NCBI RefSeq assembly: GCF_042665525.1 | Contig: NZ_JBHTCQ010000003.1 | Span: 372,001-436,000, forward strand | Origin: Allobogoriella alba | GTDB taxonomy: Bacteria; Actinomycetota; Actinomycetes; Actinomycetales; Actinomycetaceae | Length of the DNA: 64,000 nucleotides | Direction: 5' to 3' | Part shown: in pieces, positions 25,528 to 32,623 of the stretch | Numbering within the stretch: the stretch's first letter is position 1 | Layout: every line of letters starts with the position of its first letter | Translations under genes and position numbers: made by a program | Notes under the pieces: generated by a model | Told to the model about the DNA's origin: nothing | Databases searched by the model: none | The model's input: the letters and a program-made list of their open reading frames with translations, nothing else

Positions 25528-26258
25528 CGGACCATCGTCGCAGCGGACCTGCTGAGGCTTCCCGCGATGTCCAGCAGCGCGCGGTTGAACGCCACCGGAT
25601 GCGTCAGTGAGACCAGGTGCGTCGCCCGGGGGATCAGGACGAGGCGGCCGTCGCGTGCCGCCCGCAGGAACCGCCGCTCGTGGATCCGGAAGTGGTCGCG
25701 GCTGCCGTTGACGAACCAGACGGGGACGCCGATCGCGCGGATGTCCCGCTCGGTGTCCACCCCTGCCATCGCGGTCAGTCCCGGCACCATGACCTCGACG
25801 GCGACGCCGCCTGCCGTGAGGTCGACGTACCCCTCCGGCGGGAGGAGGCGGCGCGAGAGGGTGTCACTGAGGCGGGCACCGCCGTCGGGCAGCCGCGCGA
25901 TGACCTCCGCCGTCCGGCGGTACAGGGCCAGGCCGACACCGCGGGGCTGGGTGCAGCAGGAGGCGGCGAGCACCCCGGCGGGCCTGGAGCTCGGCCGGGC
26001 CGCCCAGTGCAGGGTGAGGTAGCCGCCGAGCGAGATGCCGGCCACCAGGACAGGACCGTGGTCGGAGAGCTCCTCGGCGGCCCGGTCGATGACCTCCATC
26101 GCCGCGTCGACCGTGAAGTCCGTGCCGCGGCGGGTCCCGTGCCCGGGCAGGTCCGGCGCCAGGGCGGGGATGCCGGCCCGCCCCAGGGCTGCCATCTGCT
26201 GCCGCCAGATCGTCGACGCCCCGCGGATGCCGTGGACGAGGACGACGGCGCCGGACAT
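25524..26258 (-). CDS. Alpha/beta hydrolase
   Basis: Soluble alpha/beta-fold hydrolase of 244 residues. LVHGIRGASTIW forms the oxyanion region, GISLGGY carries the nucleophile Ser76, NGSRDHF the acid and PRATHLVSLTHP the histidine. Resembles esterase/lipase-type enzymes of actinobacterial export operons; substrate unknown. The ATG is 20 nt after the permease stop. The frame is open much further upstream, but only as a shadow of the permease gene. Confidence 0.85.
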   Translation of the reverse strand: MSGAVVLVHGIRGASTIWRQQMAALGRAGIPALAPDLPGHGTRRGTDFTVDAAMEVIDRAAEELSDHGPVLVAGISLGGYLTLHWAARPSSRPAGVLAASCCTQPRGVGLALYRRTAEVIARLPDGGARLSDTLSRRLLPPEGYVDLTAGGVAVEVMVPGLTAMAGVDTERDIRAIGVPVWFVNGSRDHFRIHERRFLRAARDGRLVLIPRATHLVSLTHPVAFNRALLDIAGSLSRSAATMVR

Positions 26259-26278
26259 GCGCTCAAGGGTACGTGCCG

Positions 26279-27130
26279 TCAGCGGCCCAGGTTCTGGAAC
26301 TGCCGGACCGCCAGCGGGAGGAAGATCGCCATGATCACCGCCGGCCAGACGAGGGCGCCGCCGATCGCGTGCTCGGCGATCCAGTAGCCGCCGGCCGCGG
26401 CATCCACCCCCGGGGTGTGGAAGAGCTCGCGGATCGCGCCTGCGGTCGAGGAGACCGGGTTCCAGGCGGCCACGGCCCCCAGCCACCCGGGCATCATCTC
26501 CGGCGGGGCGAACACGGAGGAGATGAAGCCGAACGGGAAGGCGACGGCGAACAGGCTGCCCGCGGCCTCGGTGTTCTTCAGCAGCAGACCGAGGTAGATG
26601 CCGATGAAGATCAGCGCCAGACGCAGCCAGAGCAGGAGGGCGAACGCGGCGAGCGTCTCGGCCAGGGTGCCACCGGGGCGCCAGCCCACGACCAGGGCGA
26701 TCGCGACGATCACCGCGAGGTCGAGCACGGCCTGGATGATGTCGGCCAGGCCCCGGCCGGTGACGACGGCGGAGGAGGACATCGGCATGGACCGGAACCG
26801 GTCCATGAAGCCCTTCTCCTTGTTGAGAGTCACCGCGAACGCGGTGTTCATGAACCCGAACGCCACGGTCATGGCGAACATGCCGGGCATGGCGTAGTCG
26901 ATGTACCCCACGCCGGCGCCCATGCCGGTCACGTCCATGGCGCTGCCGAAGACGTAGACGAACATCAGCACCATGACCACGGGCATCCCGAGCTGCCAGG
27001 CGAAGGTGGACGGTTGACGCAGCAGGTGCGTGAACTCCTGGAGCACGATGGTCCAGCAGTCGCGGGCGGCCCATCGCATGCGGCTGACCAGGGTGTCGTC
27101 GTGCGGCTGTGCCAGTGCGGCGGTGGTCAT
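26279..27130 (-). CDS. ABC-2 type transporter permease (DrrB-like)
   Basis: Membrane permease of 283 residues with six predicted helices in the ABC-2 pattern: a cytoplasmic N-terminus (CWTIVLQEFTHLLRQP), AWQLGMPVVMVLMFVYVFGSA as first helix, NKEKGFMDRFRSMPMSSSAVVTGR as the coupling loop, and a C-terminal FQNLGR. Partner of the overlapping ATPase gene (ATGA coupling). Such DrrAB-type exporters pump drugs or lipids outward. Confidence 0.9.
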   Translation of the reverse strand: MTTAALAQPHDDTLVSRMRWAARDCWTIVLQEFTHLLRQPSTFAWQLGMPVVMVLMFVYVFGSAMDVTGMGAGVGYIDYAMPGMFAMTVAFGFMNTAFAVTLNKEKGFMDRFRSMPMSSSAVVTGRGLADIIQAVLDLAVIVAIALVVGWRPGGTLAETLAAFALLLWLRLALIFIGIYLGLLLKNTEAAGSLFAVAFPFGFISSVFAPPEMMPGWLGAVAAWNPVSSTAGAIRELFHTPGVDAAAGGYWIAEHAIGGALVWPAVIMAIFLPLAVRQFQNLGR

Positions 27131-28155
27131 CGGGTCTCCTCGGGCACGGCGGATGCTGGTGCGGCGGCAGGCGTCGGCGCCGATGTGGACGGGGGCGCCG
27201 GCTCCGGGCGTTGCCCGGTGAGCTGCAGGAAGGCCTCGTCGAGCGTGGGGCGCCGCAGCCCGATGTCGGCCACGTCCAGTCCCGAGGACCGCAGCTCGGC
27301 GGCGACCTCGGTCAGGGCACGGACGCCGTCGGGAACCGGCGCGCCGACCGTGCTCGCGGTCTCGTCCACGATCGGGTCGGCCGTGGCCACCCCCGTCACG
27401 AGCCGGGCGACCGCGCCGAGATCGGCGGGGTCCGCGACGACGATCTCGAGGCGCTCGTCCCCGATGCGGCGCTTGAGACCGGCGGGCGTGTCCTCGACGA
27501 AGTTCCGGCCGTGGTCGATGACGCTGATCCGGTCGCAGAGCTGGTCGGCCTCGTCGAGGTAGTGGGTGGTGAGCAGGACCGTGGTGCCGGCGGCGGCGAG
27601 CTCCCGGATGGCCTGCCAGACCTCGCGACGGCCGGCGGGGTCCAGGCCGGTGGTCGGCTCGTCGAGGAAGAGCACGGCAGGGGCGAGGATCATGCTGGCC
27701 GCGAGGTCGAGCCGGCGCCGCATGCCGCCGGAGAACGTCTTCGGCGCACGGTCGGCGGCGTCGGCGAGGCTGAACTGCTCGAGGAGCTCGTCGGCACGGC
27801 GCCGCGCAGCGGCCTTGTCGAGCCGGAACAGCCGGCCGAACATCGTGAGGTTCTGCCGCGCGGTGAGCAGGTCGTCGACGGTGGTCTGCTGGCCGGTCAG
27901 GCCGATGACCCGGCGCACATGGCGTGGGGCGGCGGCGACGTCGTGCCCGACGACGTGGGCGCGGCCCCCGTCTGGCCGGGTGAGCGTGGTGAGGATACGG
28001 ACCGTCGTGGTCTTGCCCGCGCCGTTCGGGCCGAGCAGTCCGTGGACGGTGCCGCGGGGGACGGCGAGGTCGACGCCGTCGAGGGCGAGCTTGTCGCCGT
28101 ATCGCTTGGTGAGCCCTTCAGCCTCGACGGCGAGCCCGGACGGGGTGGGGGGCAC
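27127..28155 (-). CDS. ABC transporter ATP-binding protein (DrrA-like)
   Basis: 342-residue ATPase: Walker A LLGPNGAGKTTTV (about 41-53), Q-loop GLTGQQTTVDDLLT, signature FSGGMRRRLDLA, Walker B VLFLDEPTTGLD, and H-loop LLTTHYLDEADQL, all typical of the daunorubicin-resistance DrrA group. A Pro/Ala-rich tail follows. The GTG start has AGGAGG 5 nt upstream. First gene of the operon ATPase-permease-hydrolase-SDR, divergent from a TetR-type regulator. Confidence 0.92.
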   Translation of the reverse strand: MPPTPSGLAVEAEGLTKRYGDKLALDGVDLAVPRGTVHGLLGPNGAGKTTTVRILTTLTRPDGGRAHVVGHDVAAAPRHVRRVIGLTGQQTTVDDLLTARQNLTMFGRLFRLDKAAARRRADELLEQFSLADAADRAPKTFSGGMRRRLDLAASMILAPAVLFLDEPTTGLDPAGRREVWQAIRELAAAGTTVLLTTHYLDEADQLCDRISVIDHGRNFVEDTPAGLKRRIGDERLEIVVADPADLGAVARLVTGVATADPIVDETASTVGAPVPDGVRALTEVAAELRSSGLDVADIGLRRPTLDEAFLQLTGQRPEPAPPSTSAPTPAAAPASAVPEETR

Positions 28156-28174
28156 GGGAACCTCCTGGGTACGG

Positions 28175-28206
28175 TGTACGCACCAATCTAGCGCACACTG
28201 TACGCA
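28175..28206. promoter_or_regulatory. Paired operator-like sites in the TetR/ABC intergenic region
   Basis: TGTACGCA occurs at 28175-28182 and 28199-28206, 24 bp apart. Each is flanked to make an imperfect palindrome (G-TGTACGCA-C and C-TGTACGCA-G). They sit in the 64-bp gap between the divergent ABC operon and the TetR gene, where a TetR dimer pair would be expected to bind. Binding is inference. Confidence 0.5.
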
Positions 28207-28219
28207 GTAGGCAAGTAGC

Positions 28220-29068
28220 ATGTGCCTGATGAGTGAGGGGAACGAGCAACCGCATCCCGGCCGCACCGTCGTGGACGCGGCGCGGCGCGGGCTTGCGCAG
28301 GACGGCGGCGAGCAGTCGGAAGCGGGCTCCCGCGAGCAGGAACGGGTCACGCGCAGTCTCGAGCTGCTGTGGTACGGGTTGCCCCAGCTGTCCAAGGGGC
28401 CGCGGCGAACGCTGACGCTCGAGCGGATCGTCGAGACCGCCATCACGATCGCGGACGCCGAAGGGCTGGACGCGCTGTCCATGCGCCGGCTCGCGCGCGA
28501 CCTCGACGTGGGCACCATGTCGCTCTACCGGTACGTCCCCGACAAGGCAGTGCTGCTCGACCTCATGCTCGACCGACTCAGCGAGCCTGGCGCCGCCCGG
28601 ACGGACTTCGCGGGCAAGCACTGGCGCGAGGTCCTGGAGCTGAACGCGATCGGGACACGCGAGCTGTATCTCGCCCATCCCTGGCTGATGCAGGTGAACT
28701 GGACACGGCCGGTGCTCGGCCCGAGCAGCATCGCCGGGCTGGATCTGGTCATGTCCTACCTGGCCGACCTGCCGATGAGCGACCAGGAGCGGATGATGAT
28801 CGTCTCCACCGTCGACGGGTACGTCACCGGTGCGGCGCGTCAGGAGATCCAGTACAACGCCACCGCGGCGGAGGCGGGGCTGAGCGACGAGGAGTTCTGG
28901 TCCGCGCAGCTGCCCTTCCTCGAGCGAGCGATGAACTCCGGCGACTATCCGACGATGGCCGAGATGTCCGAGGACACCTTCGACGTCGGGTGGGAGCAGT
29001 CGTTCCGGTTCGGGCTGGAGTTGCTGCTGGACGGCTTGGAGCGCGAGATCGAGCGCCGCCGCGACTGA
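28220..29068 (+). CDS. TetR/AcrR-family transcriptional regulator
   Basis: 282-residue repressor. The N-terminal HTH (about residues 62-112) reads TLTLERIVETAITIADAEGL...MRRLARDLDVGTMSLYRYVPDKAVLLDLML, followed by a TetR_C-type ligand domain. The HTH is preceded by an unusual 60-residue polar leader. Start at 28220 or at 28229 (MSEGNEQ) cannot be decided; neither has a clear ribosome binding site. Divergent from the ABC exporter operon, which it probably represses. Confidence 0.88.
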   Translation: MCLMSEGNEQPHPGRTVVDAARRGLAQDGGEQSEAGSREQERVTRSLELLWYGLPQLSKGPRRTLTLERIVETAITIADAEGLDALSMRRLARDLDVGTMSLYRYVPDKAVLLDLMLDRLSEPGAARTDFAGKHWREVLELNAIGTRELYLAHPWLMQVNWTRPVLGPSSIAGLDLVMSYLADLPMSDQERMMIVSTVDGYVTGAARQEIQYNATAAEAGLSDEEFWSAQLPFLERAMNSGDYPTMAEMSEDTFDVGWEQSFRFGLELLLDGLEREIERRRD

Positions 29069-29149
29069 TCCTGTCCCCGCGCACGCCCGCGAACGCCGGC
29101 CGCCGCGTCCCTGGCAGGCGCCGAGCTCCCGGGACGTTCGCCTGACGAG

Positions 29150-29181
29150 CACGAGGGCCCGGACCTGACGGTCCGGGCCCT
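29150..29181. terminator. Bidirectional hairpin terminator
   Basis: A 14-bp perfect stem (CGAGGGCCCGGACC / GGTCCGGGCCCTCG) with loop TGAC lies between convergent tetR and rplQ, 20 nt after the rplQ stop. Confidence 0.88.
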
Positions 29182-29201
29182 CGGCGTTCCTCGACGCGCG
29201 A

Positions 29202-29840
29202 TCAGCTGCGCGGCTGGGCCTCGCCCTCGTCCGAGTCGGTGGCCTGCTGCTCGTCACCGGCGTCGGTCGCCTCGGCGGACTCATCCTGGGAGTCCTGCTC
29301 GGCGGTCTGCTCGACCTCCTCGGGCGACTCGGCGGACTCCGCGGACGCCGCCGACTCCTCGGACGCGGCCGACTCCCCGGAAGCGGCCGACTCCTCGGCC
29401 TGCGCGTCCGCAGCCGGCTCGCTGGCGGCGGCGCGCTCGGCGGCCTTCTCGGCCTCCCGCACGGTCGCCTGCTTCGGGCTGACCGGCTCGAGCACGAGCT
29501 CGATGACGGCCATCGGCGCGTTGTCGCCCTTGCGCGGGCCGACCTTCGTGATGCGGGTGTAGCCGCCGTTGCGCTCGGCGAACTTCGGCGCGGTCTCCTC
29601 GAAGAGCTCGGCCACCACGTCCTTGCGACGCACGGTCGTCAGCACCTTCCGGCGGGCGGGCAGGTCACCACGCTTGGCGAGGGTGATGAGCTTCTCCGCC
29701 ACCGGCTGCAGCCGCTTGGCGCGGTGCTCGGTGGTGGTGATCTTCTTGTGCTCGAACAGTGCGGTGGCCAGGTTGGCCAGCATCAGCCGCTCGTGCGCGG
29801 GGCTGCCACCGAGACGTGGCCCCTTGGCGGGCGTGGGCAT
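29202..29840 (-). CDS. rplQ: 50S ribosomal protein L17 with long acidic C-terminal tail
   Basis: Large-subunit protein at the peptide exit region. The core (residues 1 to about 122) is canonical: MPTPAKGPRLGGSPAHERLMLANL, FEHKKITTTEHRAK, GGYTRITKVGPRKGDNAPMA. It is followed by about 90 residues of Ala/Ser/Glu repeats (ESAASEESAASAESAES), making 212 residues against the usual 120-130. Extended L17 tails are common in actinobacteria; this one is long. Last gene of the alpha cluster. Confidence 0.97.
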   Translation of the reverse strand: MPTPAKGPRLGGSPAHERLMLANLATALFEHKKITTTEHRAKRLQPVAEKLITLAKRGDLPARRKVLTTVRRKDVVAELFEETAPKFAERNGGYTRITKVGPRKGDNAPMAVIELVLEPVSPKQATVREAEKAAERAAASEPAADAQAEESAASGESAASEESAASAESAESPEEVEQTAEQDSQDESAEATDAGDEQQATDSDEGEAQPRS

Positions 29841-29882
29841 GATTACTCCTGGTAGATGGGTCGGGCGAGGTCGGTGCTGGGA

Positions 29883-30908
29883 TCAGCCGCGCTGCTCGTC
29901 GCTGAACTGGATGTCGCCGTAGGCGTCGTCCCCCTCCTCGACGCCGGTGACGGCGGCGAGGTCGAAGTCCGCGGGGCTGTCCTTCAGGCCGAGGCCGAGA
30001 CCCGCCAGCTTCTCCTTGATCTCCCCGATGGACTTCGCGCCGAAGTTGCGGATGTCCAGCAGGTCGGCCTCGGATCGCGCGACCAGCTCGCCAACCGTGT
30101 GGATGCCCTCGCGCTTGAGGCAGTTGTAGGAGCGGGACAGCAGTCCGAGGTCCTCGATCGGCAGTGCCAGATCCTGGGCGAGCGCGGCGTCCGTCGGCGA
30201 CGGGCCGATCTCGATGCCCTCGGCCTCGACGTTGAGCTCGCGCGCGAGCCCGAAGAGCTCGACGAGCGTCTTGCCGGCCGAGGCGAGCGCGTCACGCGGG
30301 GCGATCGCGTTCTTCGTCTCGACGTCGACGATGAGCTTGTCGAAGTCGGTGCGCTGCTCGACGCGCGTGGCCTCGACCTTGTAGGTGACCTTCAGGACCG
30401 GGGAGTAGATCGAGTCGACCGGGATCCGGCCGATCTCGGAGTCGGCGCTCTTGTTCTGCACCGCCGAGACGTAGCCGCGACCGCGCTCCACCGTCAGCTC
30501 GATCTCGAGCTTGCCCTTGTCGTTGAGGGTCGCGATCTGGTGGTCCGGGTTGTGGATCTCCACCCCCGCGGGCGGGGTGATGTCGCCGGCGGTGACGACG
30601 CCAGGGCCCTGCTTGCGCAGGTACATCACGACGGGCTCGTCGTTCTCCGAGGAGACGACGATGTCCTTGATGTTGAGGATGACCTCGGTGACGTCCTCCT
30701 TGACCCCCTCGACGGTGGAGAACTCGTGCAGCACGCCGTCGATCCGGATGGAGGTGACGGCGGCGCCGGGGATGGAGGACAGCAGCGTGCGGCGCAGCGA
30801 GTTGCCGAGGGTGTACCCGAAGCCGGGCTCGAGCGGCTCGATGACGAACCGGGAACGGTAGTCGGAGACGACCTCTTCGGTCAGTGCGGGGCGCTGGGCG
30901 ATGAGCAC
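29883..30908 (-). CDS. rpoA: DNA-directed RNA polymerase subunit alpha
   Basis: 341 residues, usual length. The N-terminal assembly domain has FVIEPLEPGFGYTLGNSLRRTLLSSIPGAAV; the C-terminal domain has the DNA/activator-binding helices LGLLSRSYNCLKREGIHTVGEL and RNFGAKSIGEIKEKLAGLGL. The start is GTG. Lies directly after rpsK: rpsD, present here in many bacteria, is absent. Confidence 0.99.
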   Translation of the reverse strand: MLIAQRPALTEEVVSDYRSRFVIEPLEPGFGYTLGNSLRRTLLSSIPGAAVTSIRIDGVLHEFSTVEGVKEDVTEVILNIKDIVVSSENDEPVVMYLRKQGPGVVTAGDITPPAGVEIHNPDHQIATLNDKGKLEIELTVERGRGYVSAVQNKSADSEIGRIPVDSIYSPVLKVTYKVEATRVEQRTDFDKLIVDVETKNAIAPRDALASAGKTLVELFGLARELNVEAEGIEIGPSPTDAALAQDLALPIEDLGLLSRSYNCLKREGIHTVGELVARSEADLLDIRNFGAKSIGEIKEKLAGLGLGLKDSPADFDLAAVTGVEEGDDAYGDIQFSDEQRG

Positions 30909-31023
30909 TTGATGGATCCTTTCAGCCGACGTCCGCTATATGACGTCGTGGCGAGGACCTACCGGCCTCGGTCCGACCGGCAGGGTGGTGCGGGGTGCGA
31001 CGGGGCGCGCGGCGCCGTCGGGC

Positions 31024-31434
31024 TCAGACGCGGCGGCGCTTGGGCGGGCGGCAGCCGTTGTGCGCCTGCGGGGTGACGTCCTGGATCGAGCCCACCTCCA
31101 GGCCCGTGGCCTGGAGCGAACGGATCGCGGTCTCGCGGCCCGAACCGGGGCCCTTGACGAAGACGTCGACCTTCTTCATGCCGTGCTCCTGCGCCCGGCG
31201 TGCGGCCGCCTCGGCAGCCAGCTGCGCGGCGAACGGGGTCGACTTGCGCGAGCCCTTGAAGCCGACCTGGCCCGAGGAGGCCCAGGCGATGACGGCGCCA
31301 GCCGGGTCGGTGATGGAGACGATCGTGTTGTTGAAGGTGCTCTTGATGTAGGCGTGGCCGTGGGAGACGTTCTTGCGCTCCTTGCGGCGCGGCCTGCGCG
31401 CCGCCGTGGTGGCCGTGCGGGTCTTGGGGGGCAT
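31024..31434 (-). CDS. rpsK: 30S ribosomal protein S11
   Basis: Platform protein, 136 residues, with the core GHAYIKSTFNNTIVSITDPAG and GLEVGSIQDVTPQAHNGCRPPKRRRV at the C-terminus. The N-terminal extension is basic. Between rpsM and rpoA. Confidence 0.99.
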   Translation of the reverse strand: MPPKTRTATTAARRPRRKERKNVSHGHAYIKSTFNNTIVSITDPAGAVIAWASSGQVGFKGSRKSTPFAAQLAAEAAARRAQEHGMKKVDVFVKGPGSGRETAIRSLQATGLEVGSIQDVTPQAHNGCRPPKRRRV

Positions 31435-31523
31435 GCTGGTGAACTCCTAGGTCGTCGGTCCGCTCGGTGTCTGTGCCGACCCGGTTCTTCGGGCGGCACC
31501 CAGGGCGAGGCCCTGGCGAGCGA

Positions 31524-31904
31524 CTACTTCTTGCCGGCCTTCTTCTTGCCGGCCACGGTGCGCTTCGGGCCCTTGCGGGTGCGCGCGTTGGTCTTGGTGC
31601 GCTGCCCGTGCACGGGCAGGCCACGGCGGTGGCGCAGGCCCTGGTAGCAGCCGATCTCCACCTTGCGGCGGATGTCCGCGGCGACCTCGCGGCGGAGGTC
31701 ACCCTCGACCTGGAAGTTGCCCTCGATGTAGTCGCGCAGCGCGACGAGGTCGTCGTCCGACATGTCCTTGACACGAAGGTCAGGGCTCACGCCGGTGGCG
31801 GCGAGCGCCTCGGCCGCACGGGTGCGGCCGACGCCGTAGATGTAGGTGAGTGCGACCTCGAGGCGCTTCTCGCGCGGGAGGTCGACGCCGGAAAGACGTG
31901 CCAA
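31524..31904 (-). CDS. rpsM: 30S ribosomal protein S13
   Basis: Head protein contacting P-site tRNA. The start is TTG at 31904, giving MARLSGVDLPREKRLEVALTYIYGVGRTRA and 126 residues; AGGAG lies just upstream. A longer frame with an ATG 13 codons upstream would add non-conserved residues. Motifs include LRHRRGLPVHGQRTKTNARTRKG. Confidence 0.97.
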   Translation of the reverse strand: MARLSGVDLPREKRLEVALTYIYGVGRTRAAEALAATGVSPDLRVKDMSDDDLVALRDYIEGNFQVEGDLRREVAADIRRKVEIGCYQGLRHRRGLPVHGQRTKTNARTRKGPKRTVAGKKKAGKK

Positions 31905-32053
31905 CTTTGACTCCTGTTGTGGGTCGGAGGTCCTCCGCACCACCCTCCCTCGCGGGCCCCGGCCTCCGAACCGGGGGTGGCGACCGATGCCGGCCGCTGG
32001 TGGTACGCGGTGCCGGGGCGCTGCTCCCGGCGGGTCAGGTCTGGGCTAGTCGC

Positions 32054-32167
32054 TCAGCCCTGGCGCTGCTTGTGACGAAGGTTGTCGCAGATGACCATCA
32101 CACGGCCGTGACGACGGATCACCTTGCACTTGTCACAGATCTTCTTGACGCTCGGCTTGACCTTCAT
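32054..32167 (-). CDS. rpmJ: 50S ribosomal protein L36
   Basis: 37-residue zinc-ribbon protein (MKVKPSVKKICDKCKVIRR...). The four zinc ligands are present: Cys11, Cys14, Cys27 and His32, so this is the zinc-binding (C+) form. GGAGGAAAC precedes the ATG. Between infA and rpsM as in other bacteria. Confidence 0.97.
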   Translation of the reverse strand: MKVKPSVKKICDKCKVIRRHGRVMVICDNLRHKQRQG

Positions 32168-32223
32168 GTTTCCTCCGCCGCCGCGTGACCCGGGCCCCGG
32201 GCGGCGGCAGTGTTCGCGTGCGG

Positions 32224-32445
32224 TTACTTGTAGCGGTAGACGATCCGACCTCGGGTGAGGTCGTACGGGCTCAGCTCGACGACGACCCGGTCCTCGGGGA
32301 GGATCCGGATGTAGTGCTGACGCATCTTGCCCGAGATGTGGGCAAGGACCTTGTGGCCGTTGCTCAGCTCCACGCGGAACATCGCGTTGGGCAGTGCCTC
32401 GACGACACTCCCCTCGATCTCGATGACGCCGTCCTTCTTCGCCAT
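32224..32445 (-). CDS. infA: Translation initiation factor IF-1
   Basis: 73-residue OB-fold protein that blocks the A site during initiation. The sequence MAKKDGVIEIEGSVVEALPN...VELSPYDLTRGRIVYRYK is canonical. First gene of the infA-rpmJ-rpsM-rpsK-rpoA-rplQ cluster. It has its own upstream region of 173 nt after the LuxR gene. Confidence 0.99.
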   Translation of the reverse strand: MAKKDGVIEIEGSVVEALPNAMFRVELSNGHKVLAHISGKMRQHYIRILPEDRVVVELSPYDLTRGRIVYRYK

Positions 32446-32568
32446 TACTCCCGCTCAGGTTGGTGGTTGCGACAGGTGATGGCTCACCGCGCGCAGTTCC
32501 GTCACGAGAGCCTGCGTAGGCAGATTCGGGTGCGGACGTCGAGCACGTGAGGCCATGCCCAGCGATCT

Positions 32569-32574
32569 ATCCTA
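32569..32574 (-). promoter_or_regulatory. Candidate -10 box of the infA/alpha-operon promoter
   Basis: TAGGAT on the minus strand, an actinobacterial TANNNT-type hexamer, lies about 125 nt upstream of the infA ATG in the gap behind the LuxR gene. No clear -35 box was found. Confidence 0.35.
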
Positions 32575-32607
32575 CGCCATCGCCCGGCTGGGCGGTACCA
32601 GCGGGCC

Positions 32608-32623
32608 GGTGACGGGAGTCACC
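32608..32623 (-). terminator. Small hairpin overlapping the LuxR gene stop
   Basis: GGTGAC-GGGA-GTCACC (plus-strand reading) is a perfect 6-bp stem that includes the stop codon of the LuxR gene at 32619. Short for a terminator; a second 5-bp hairpin (CGCCC/GGGCG) lies at 32581-32594. Confidence 0.35.
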
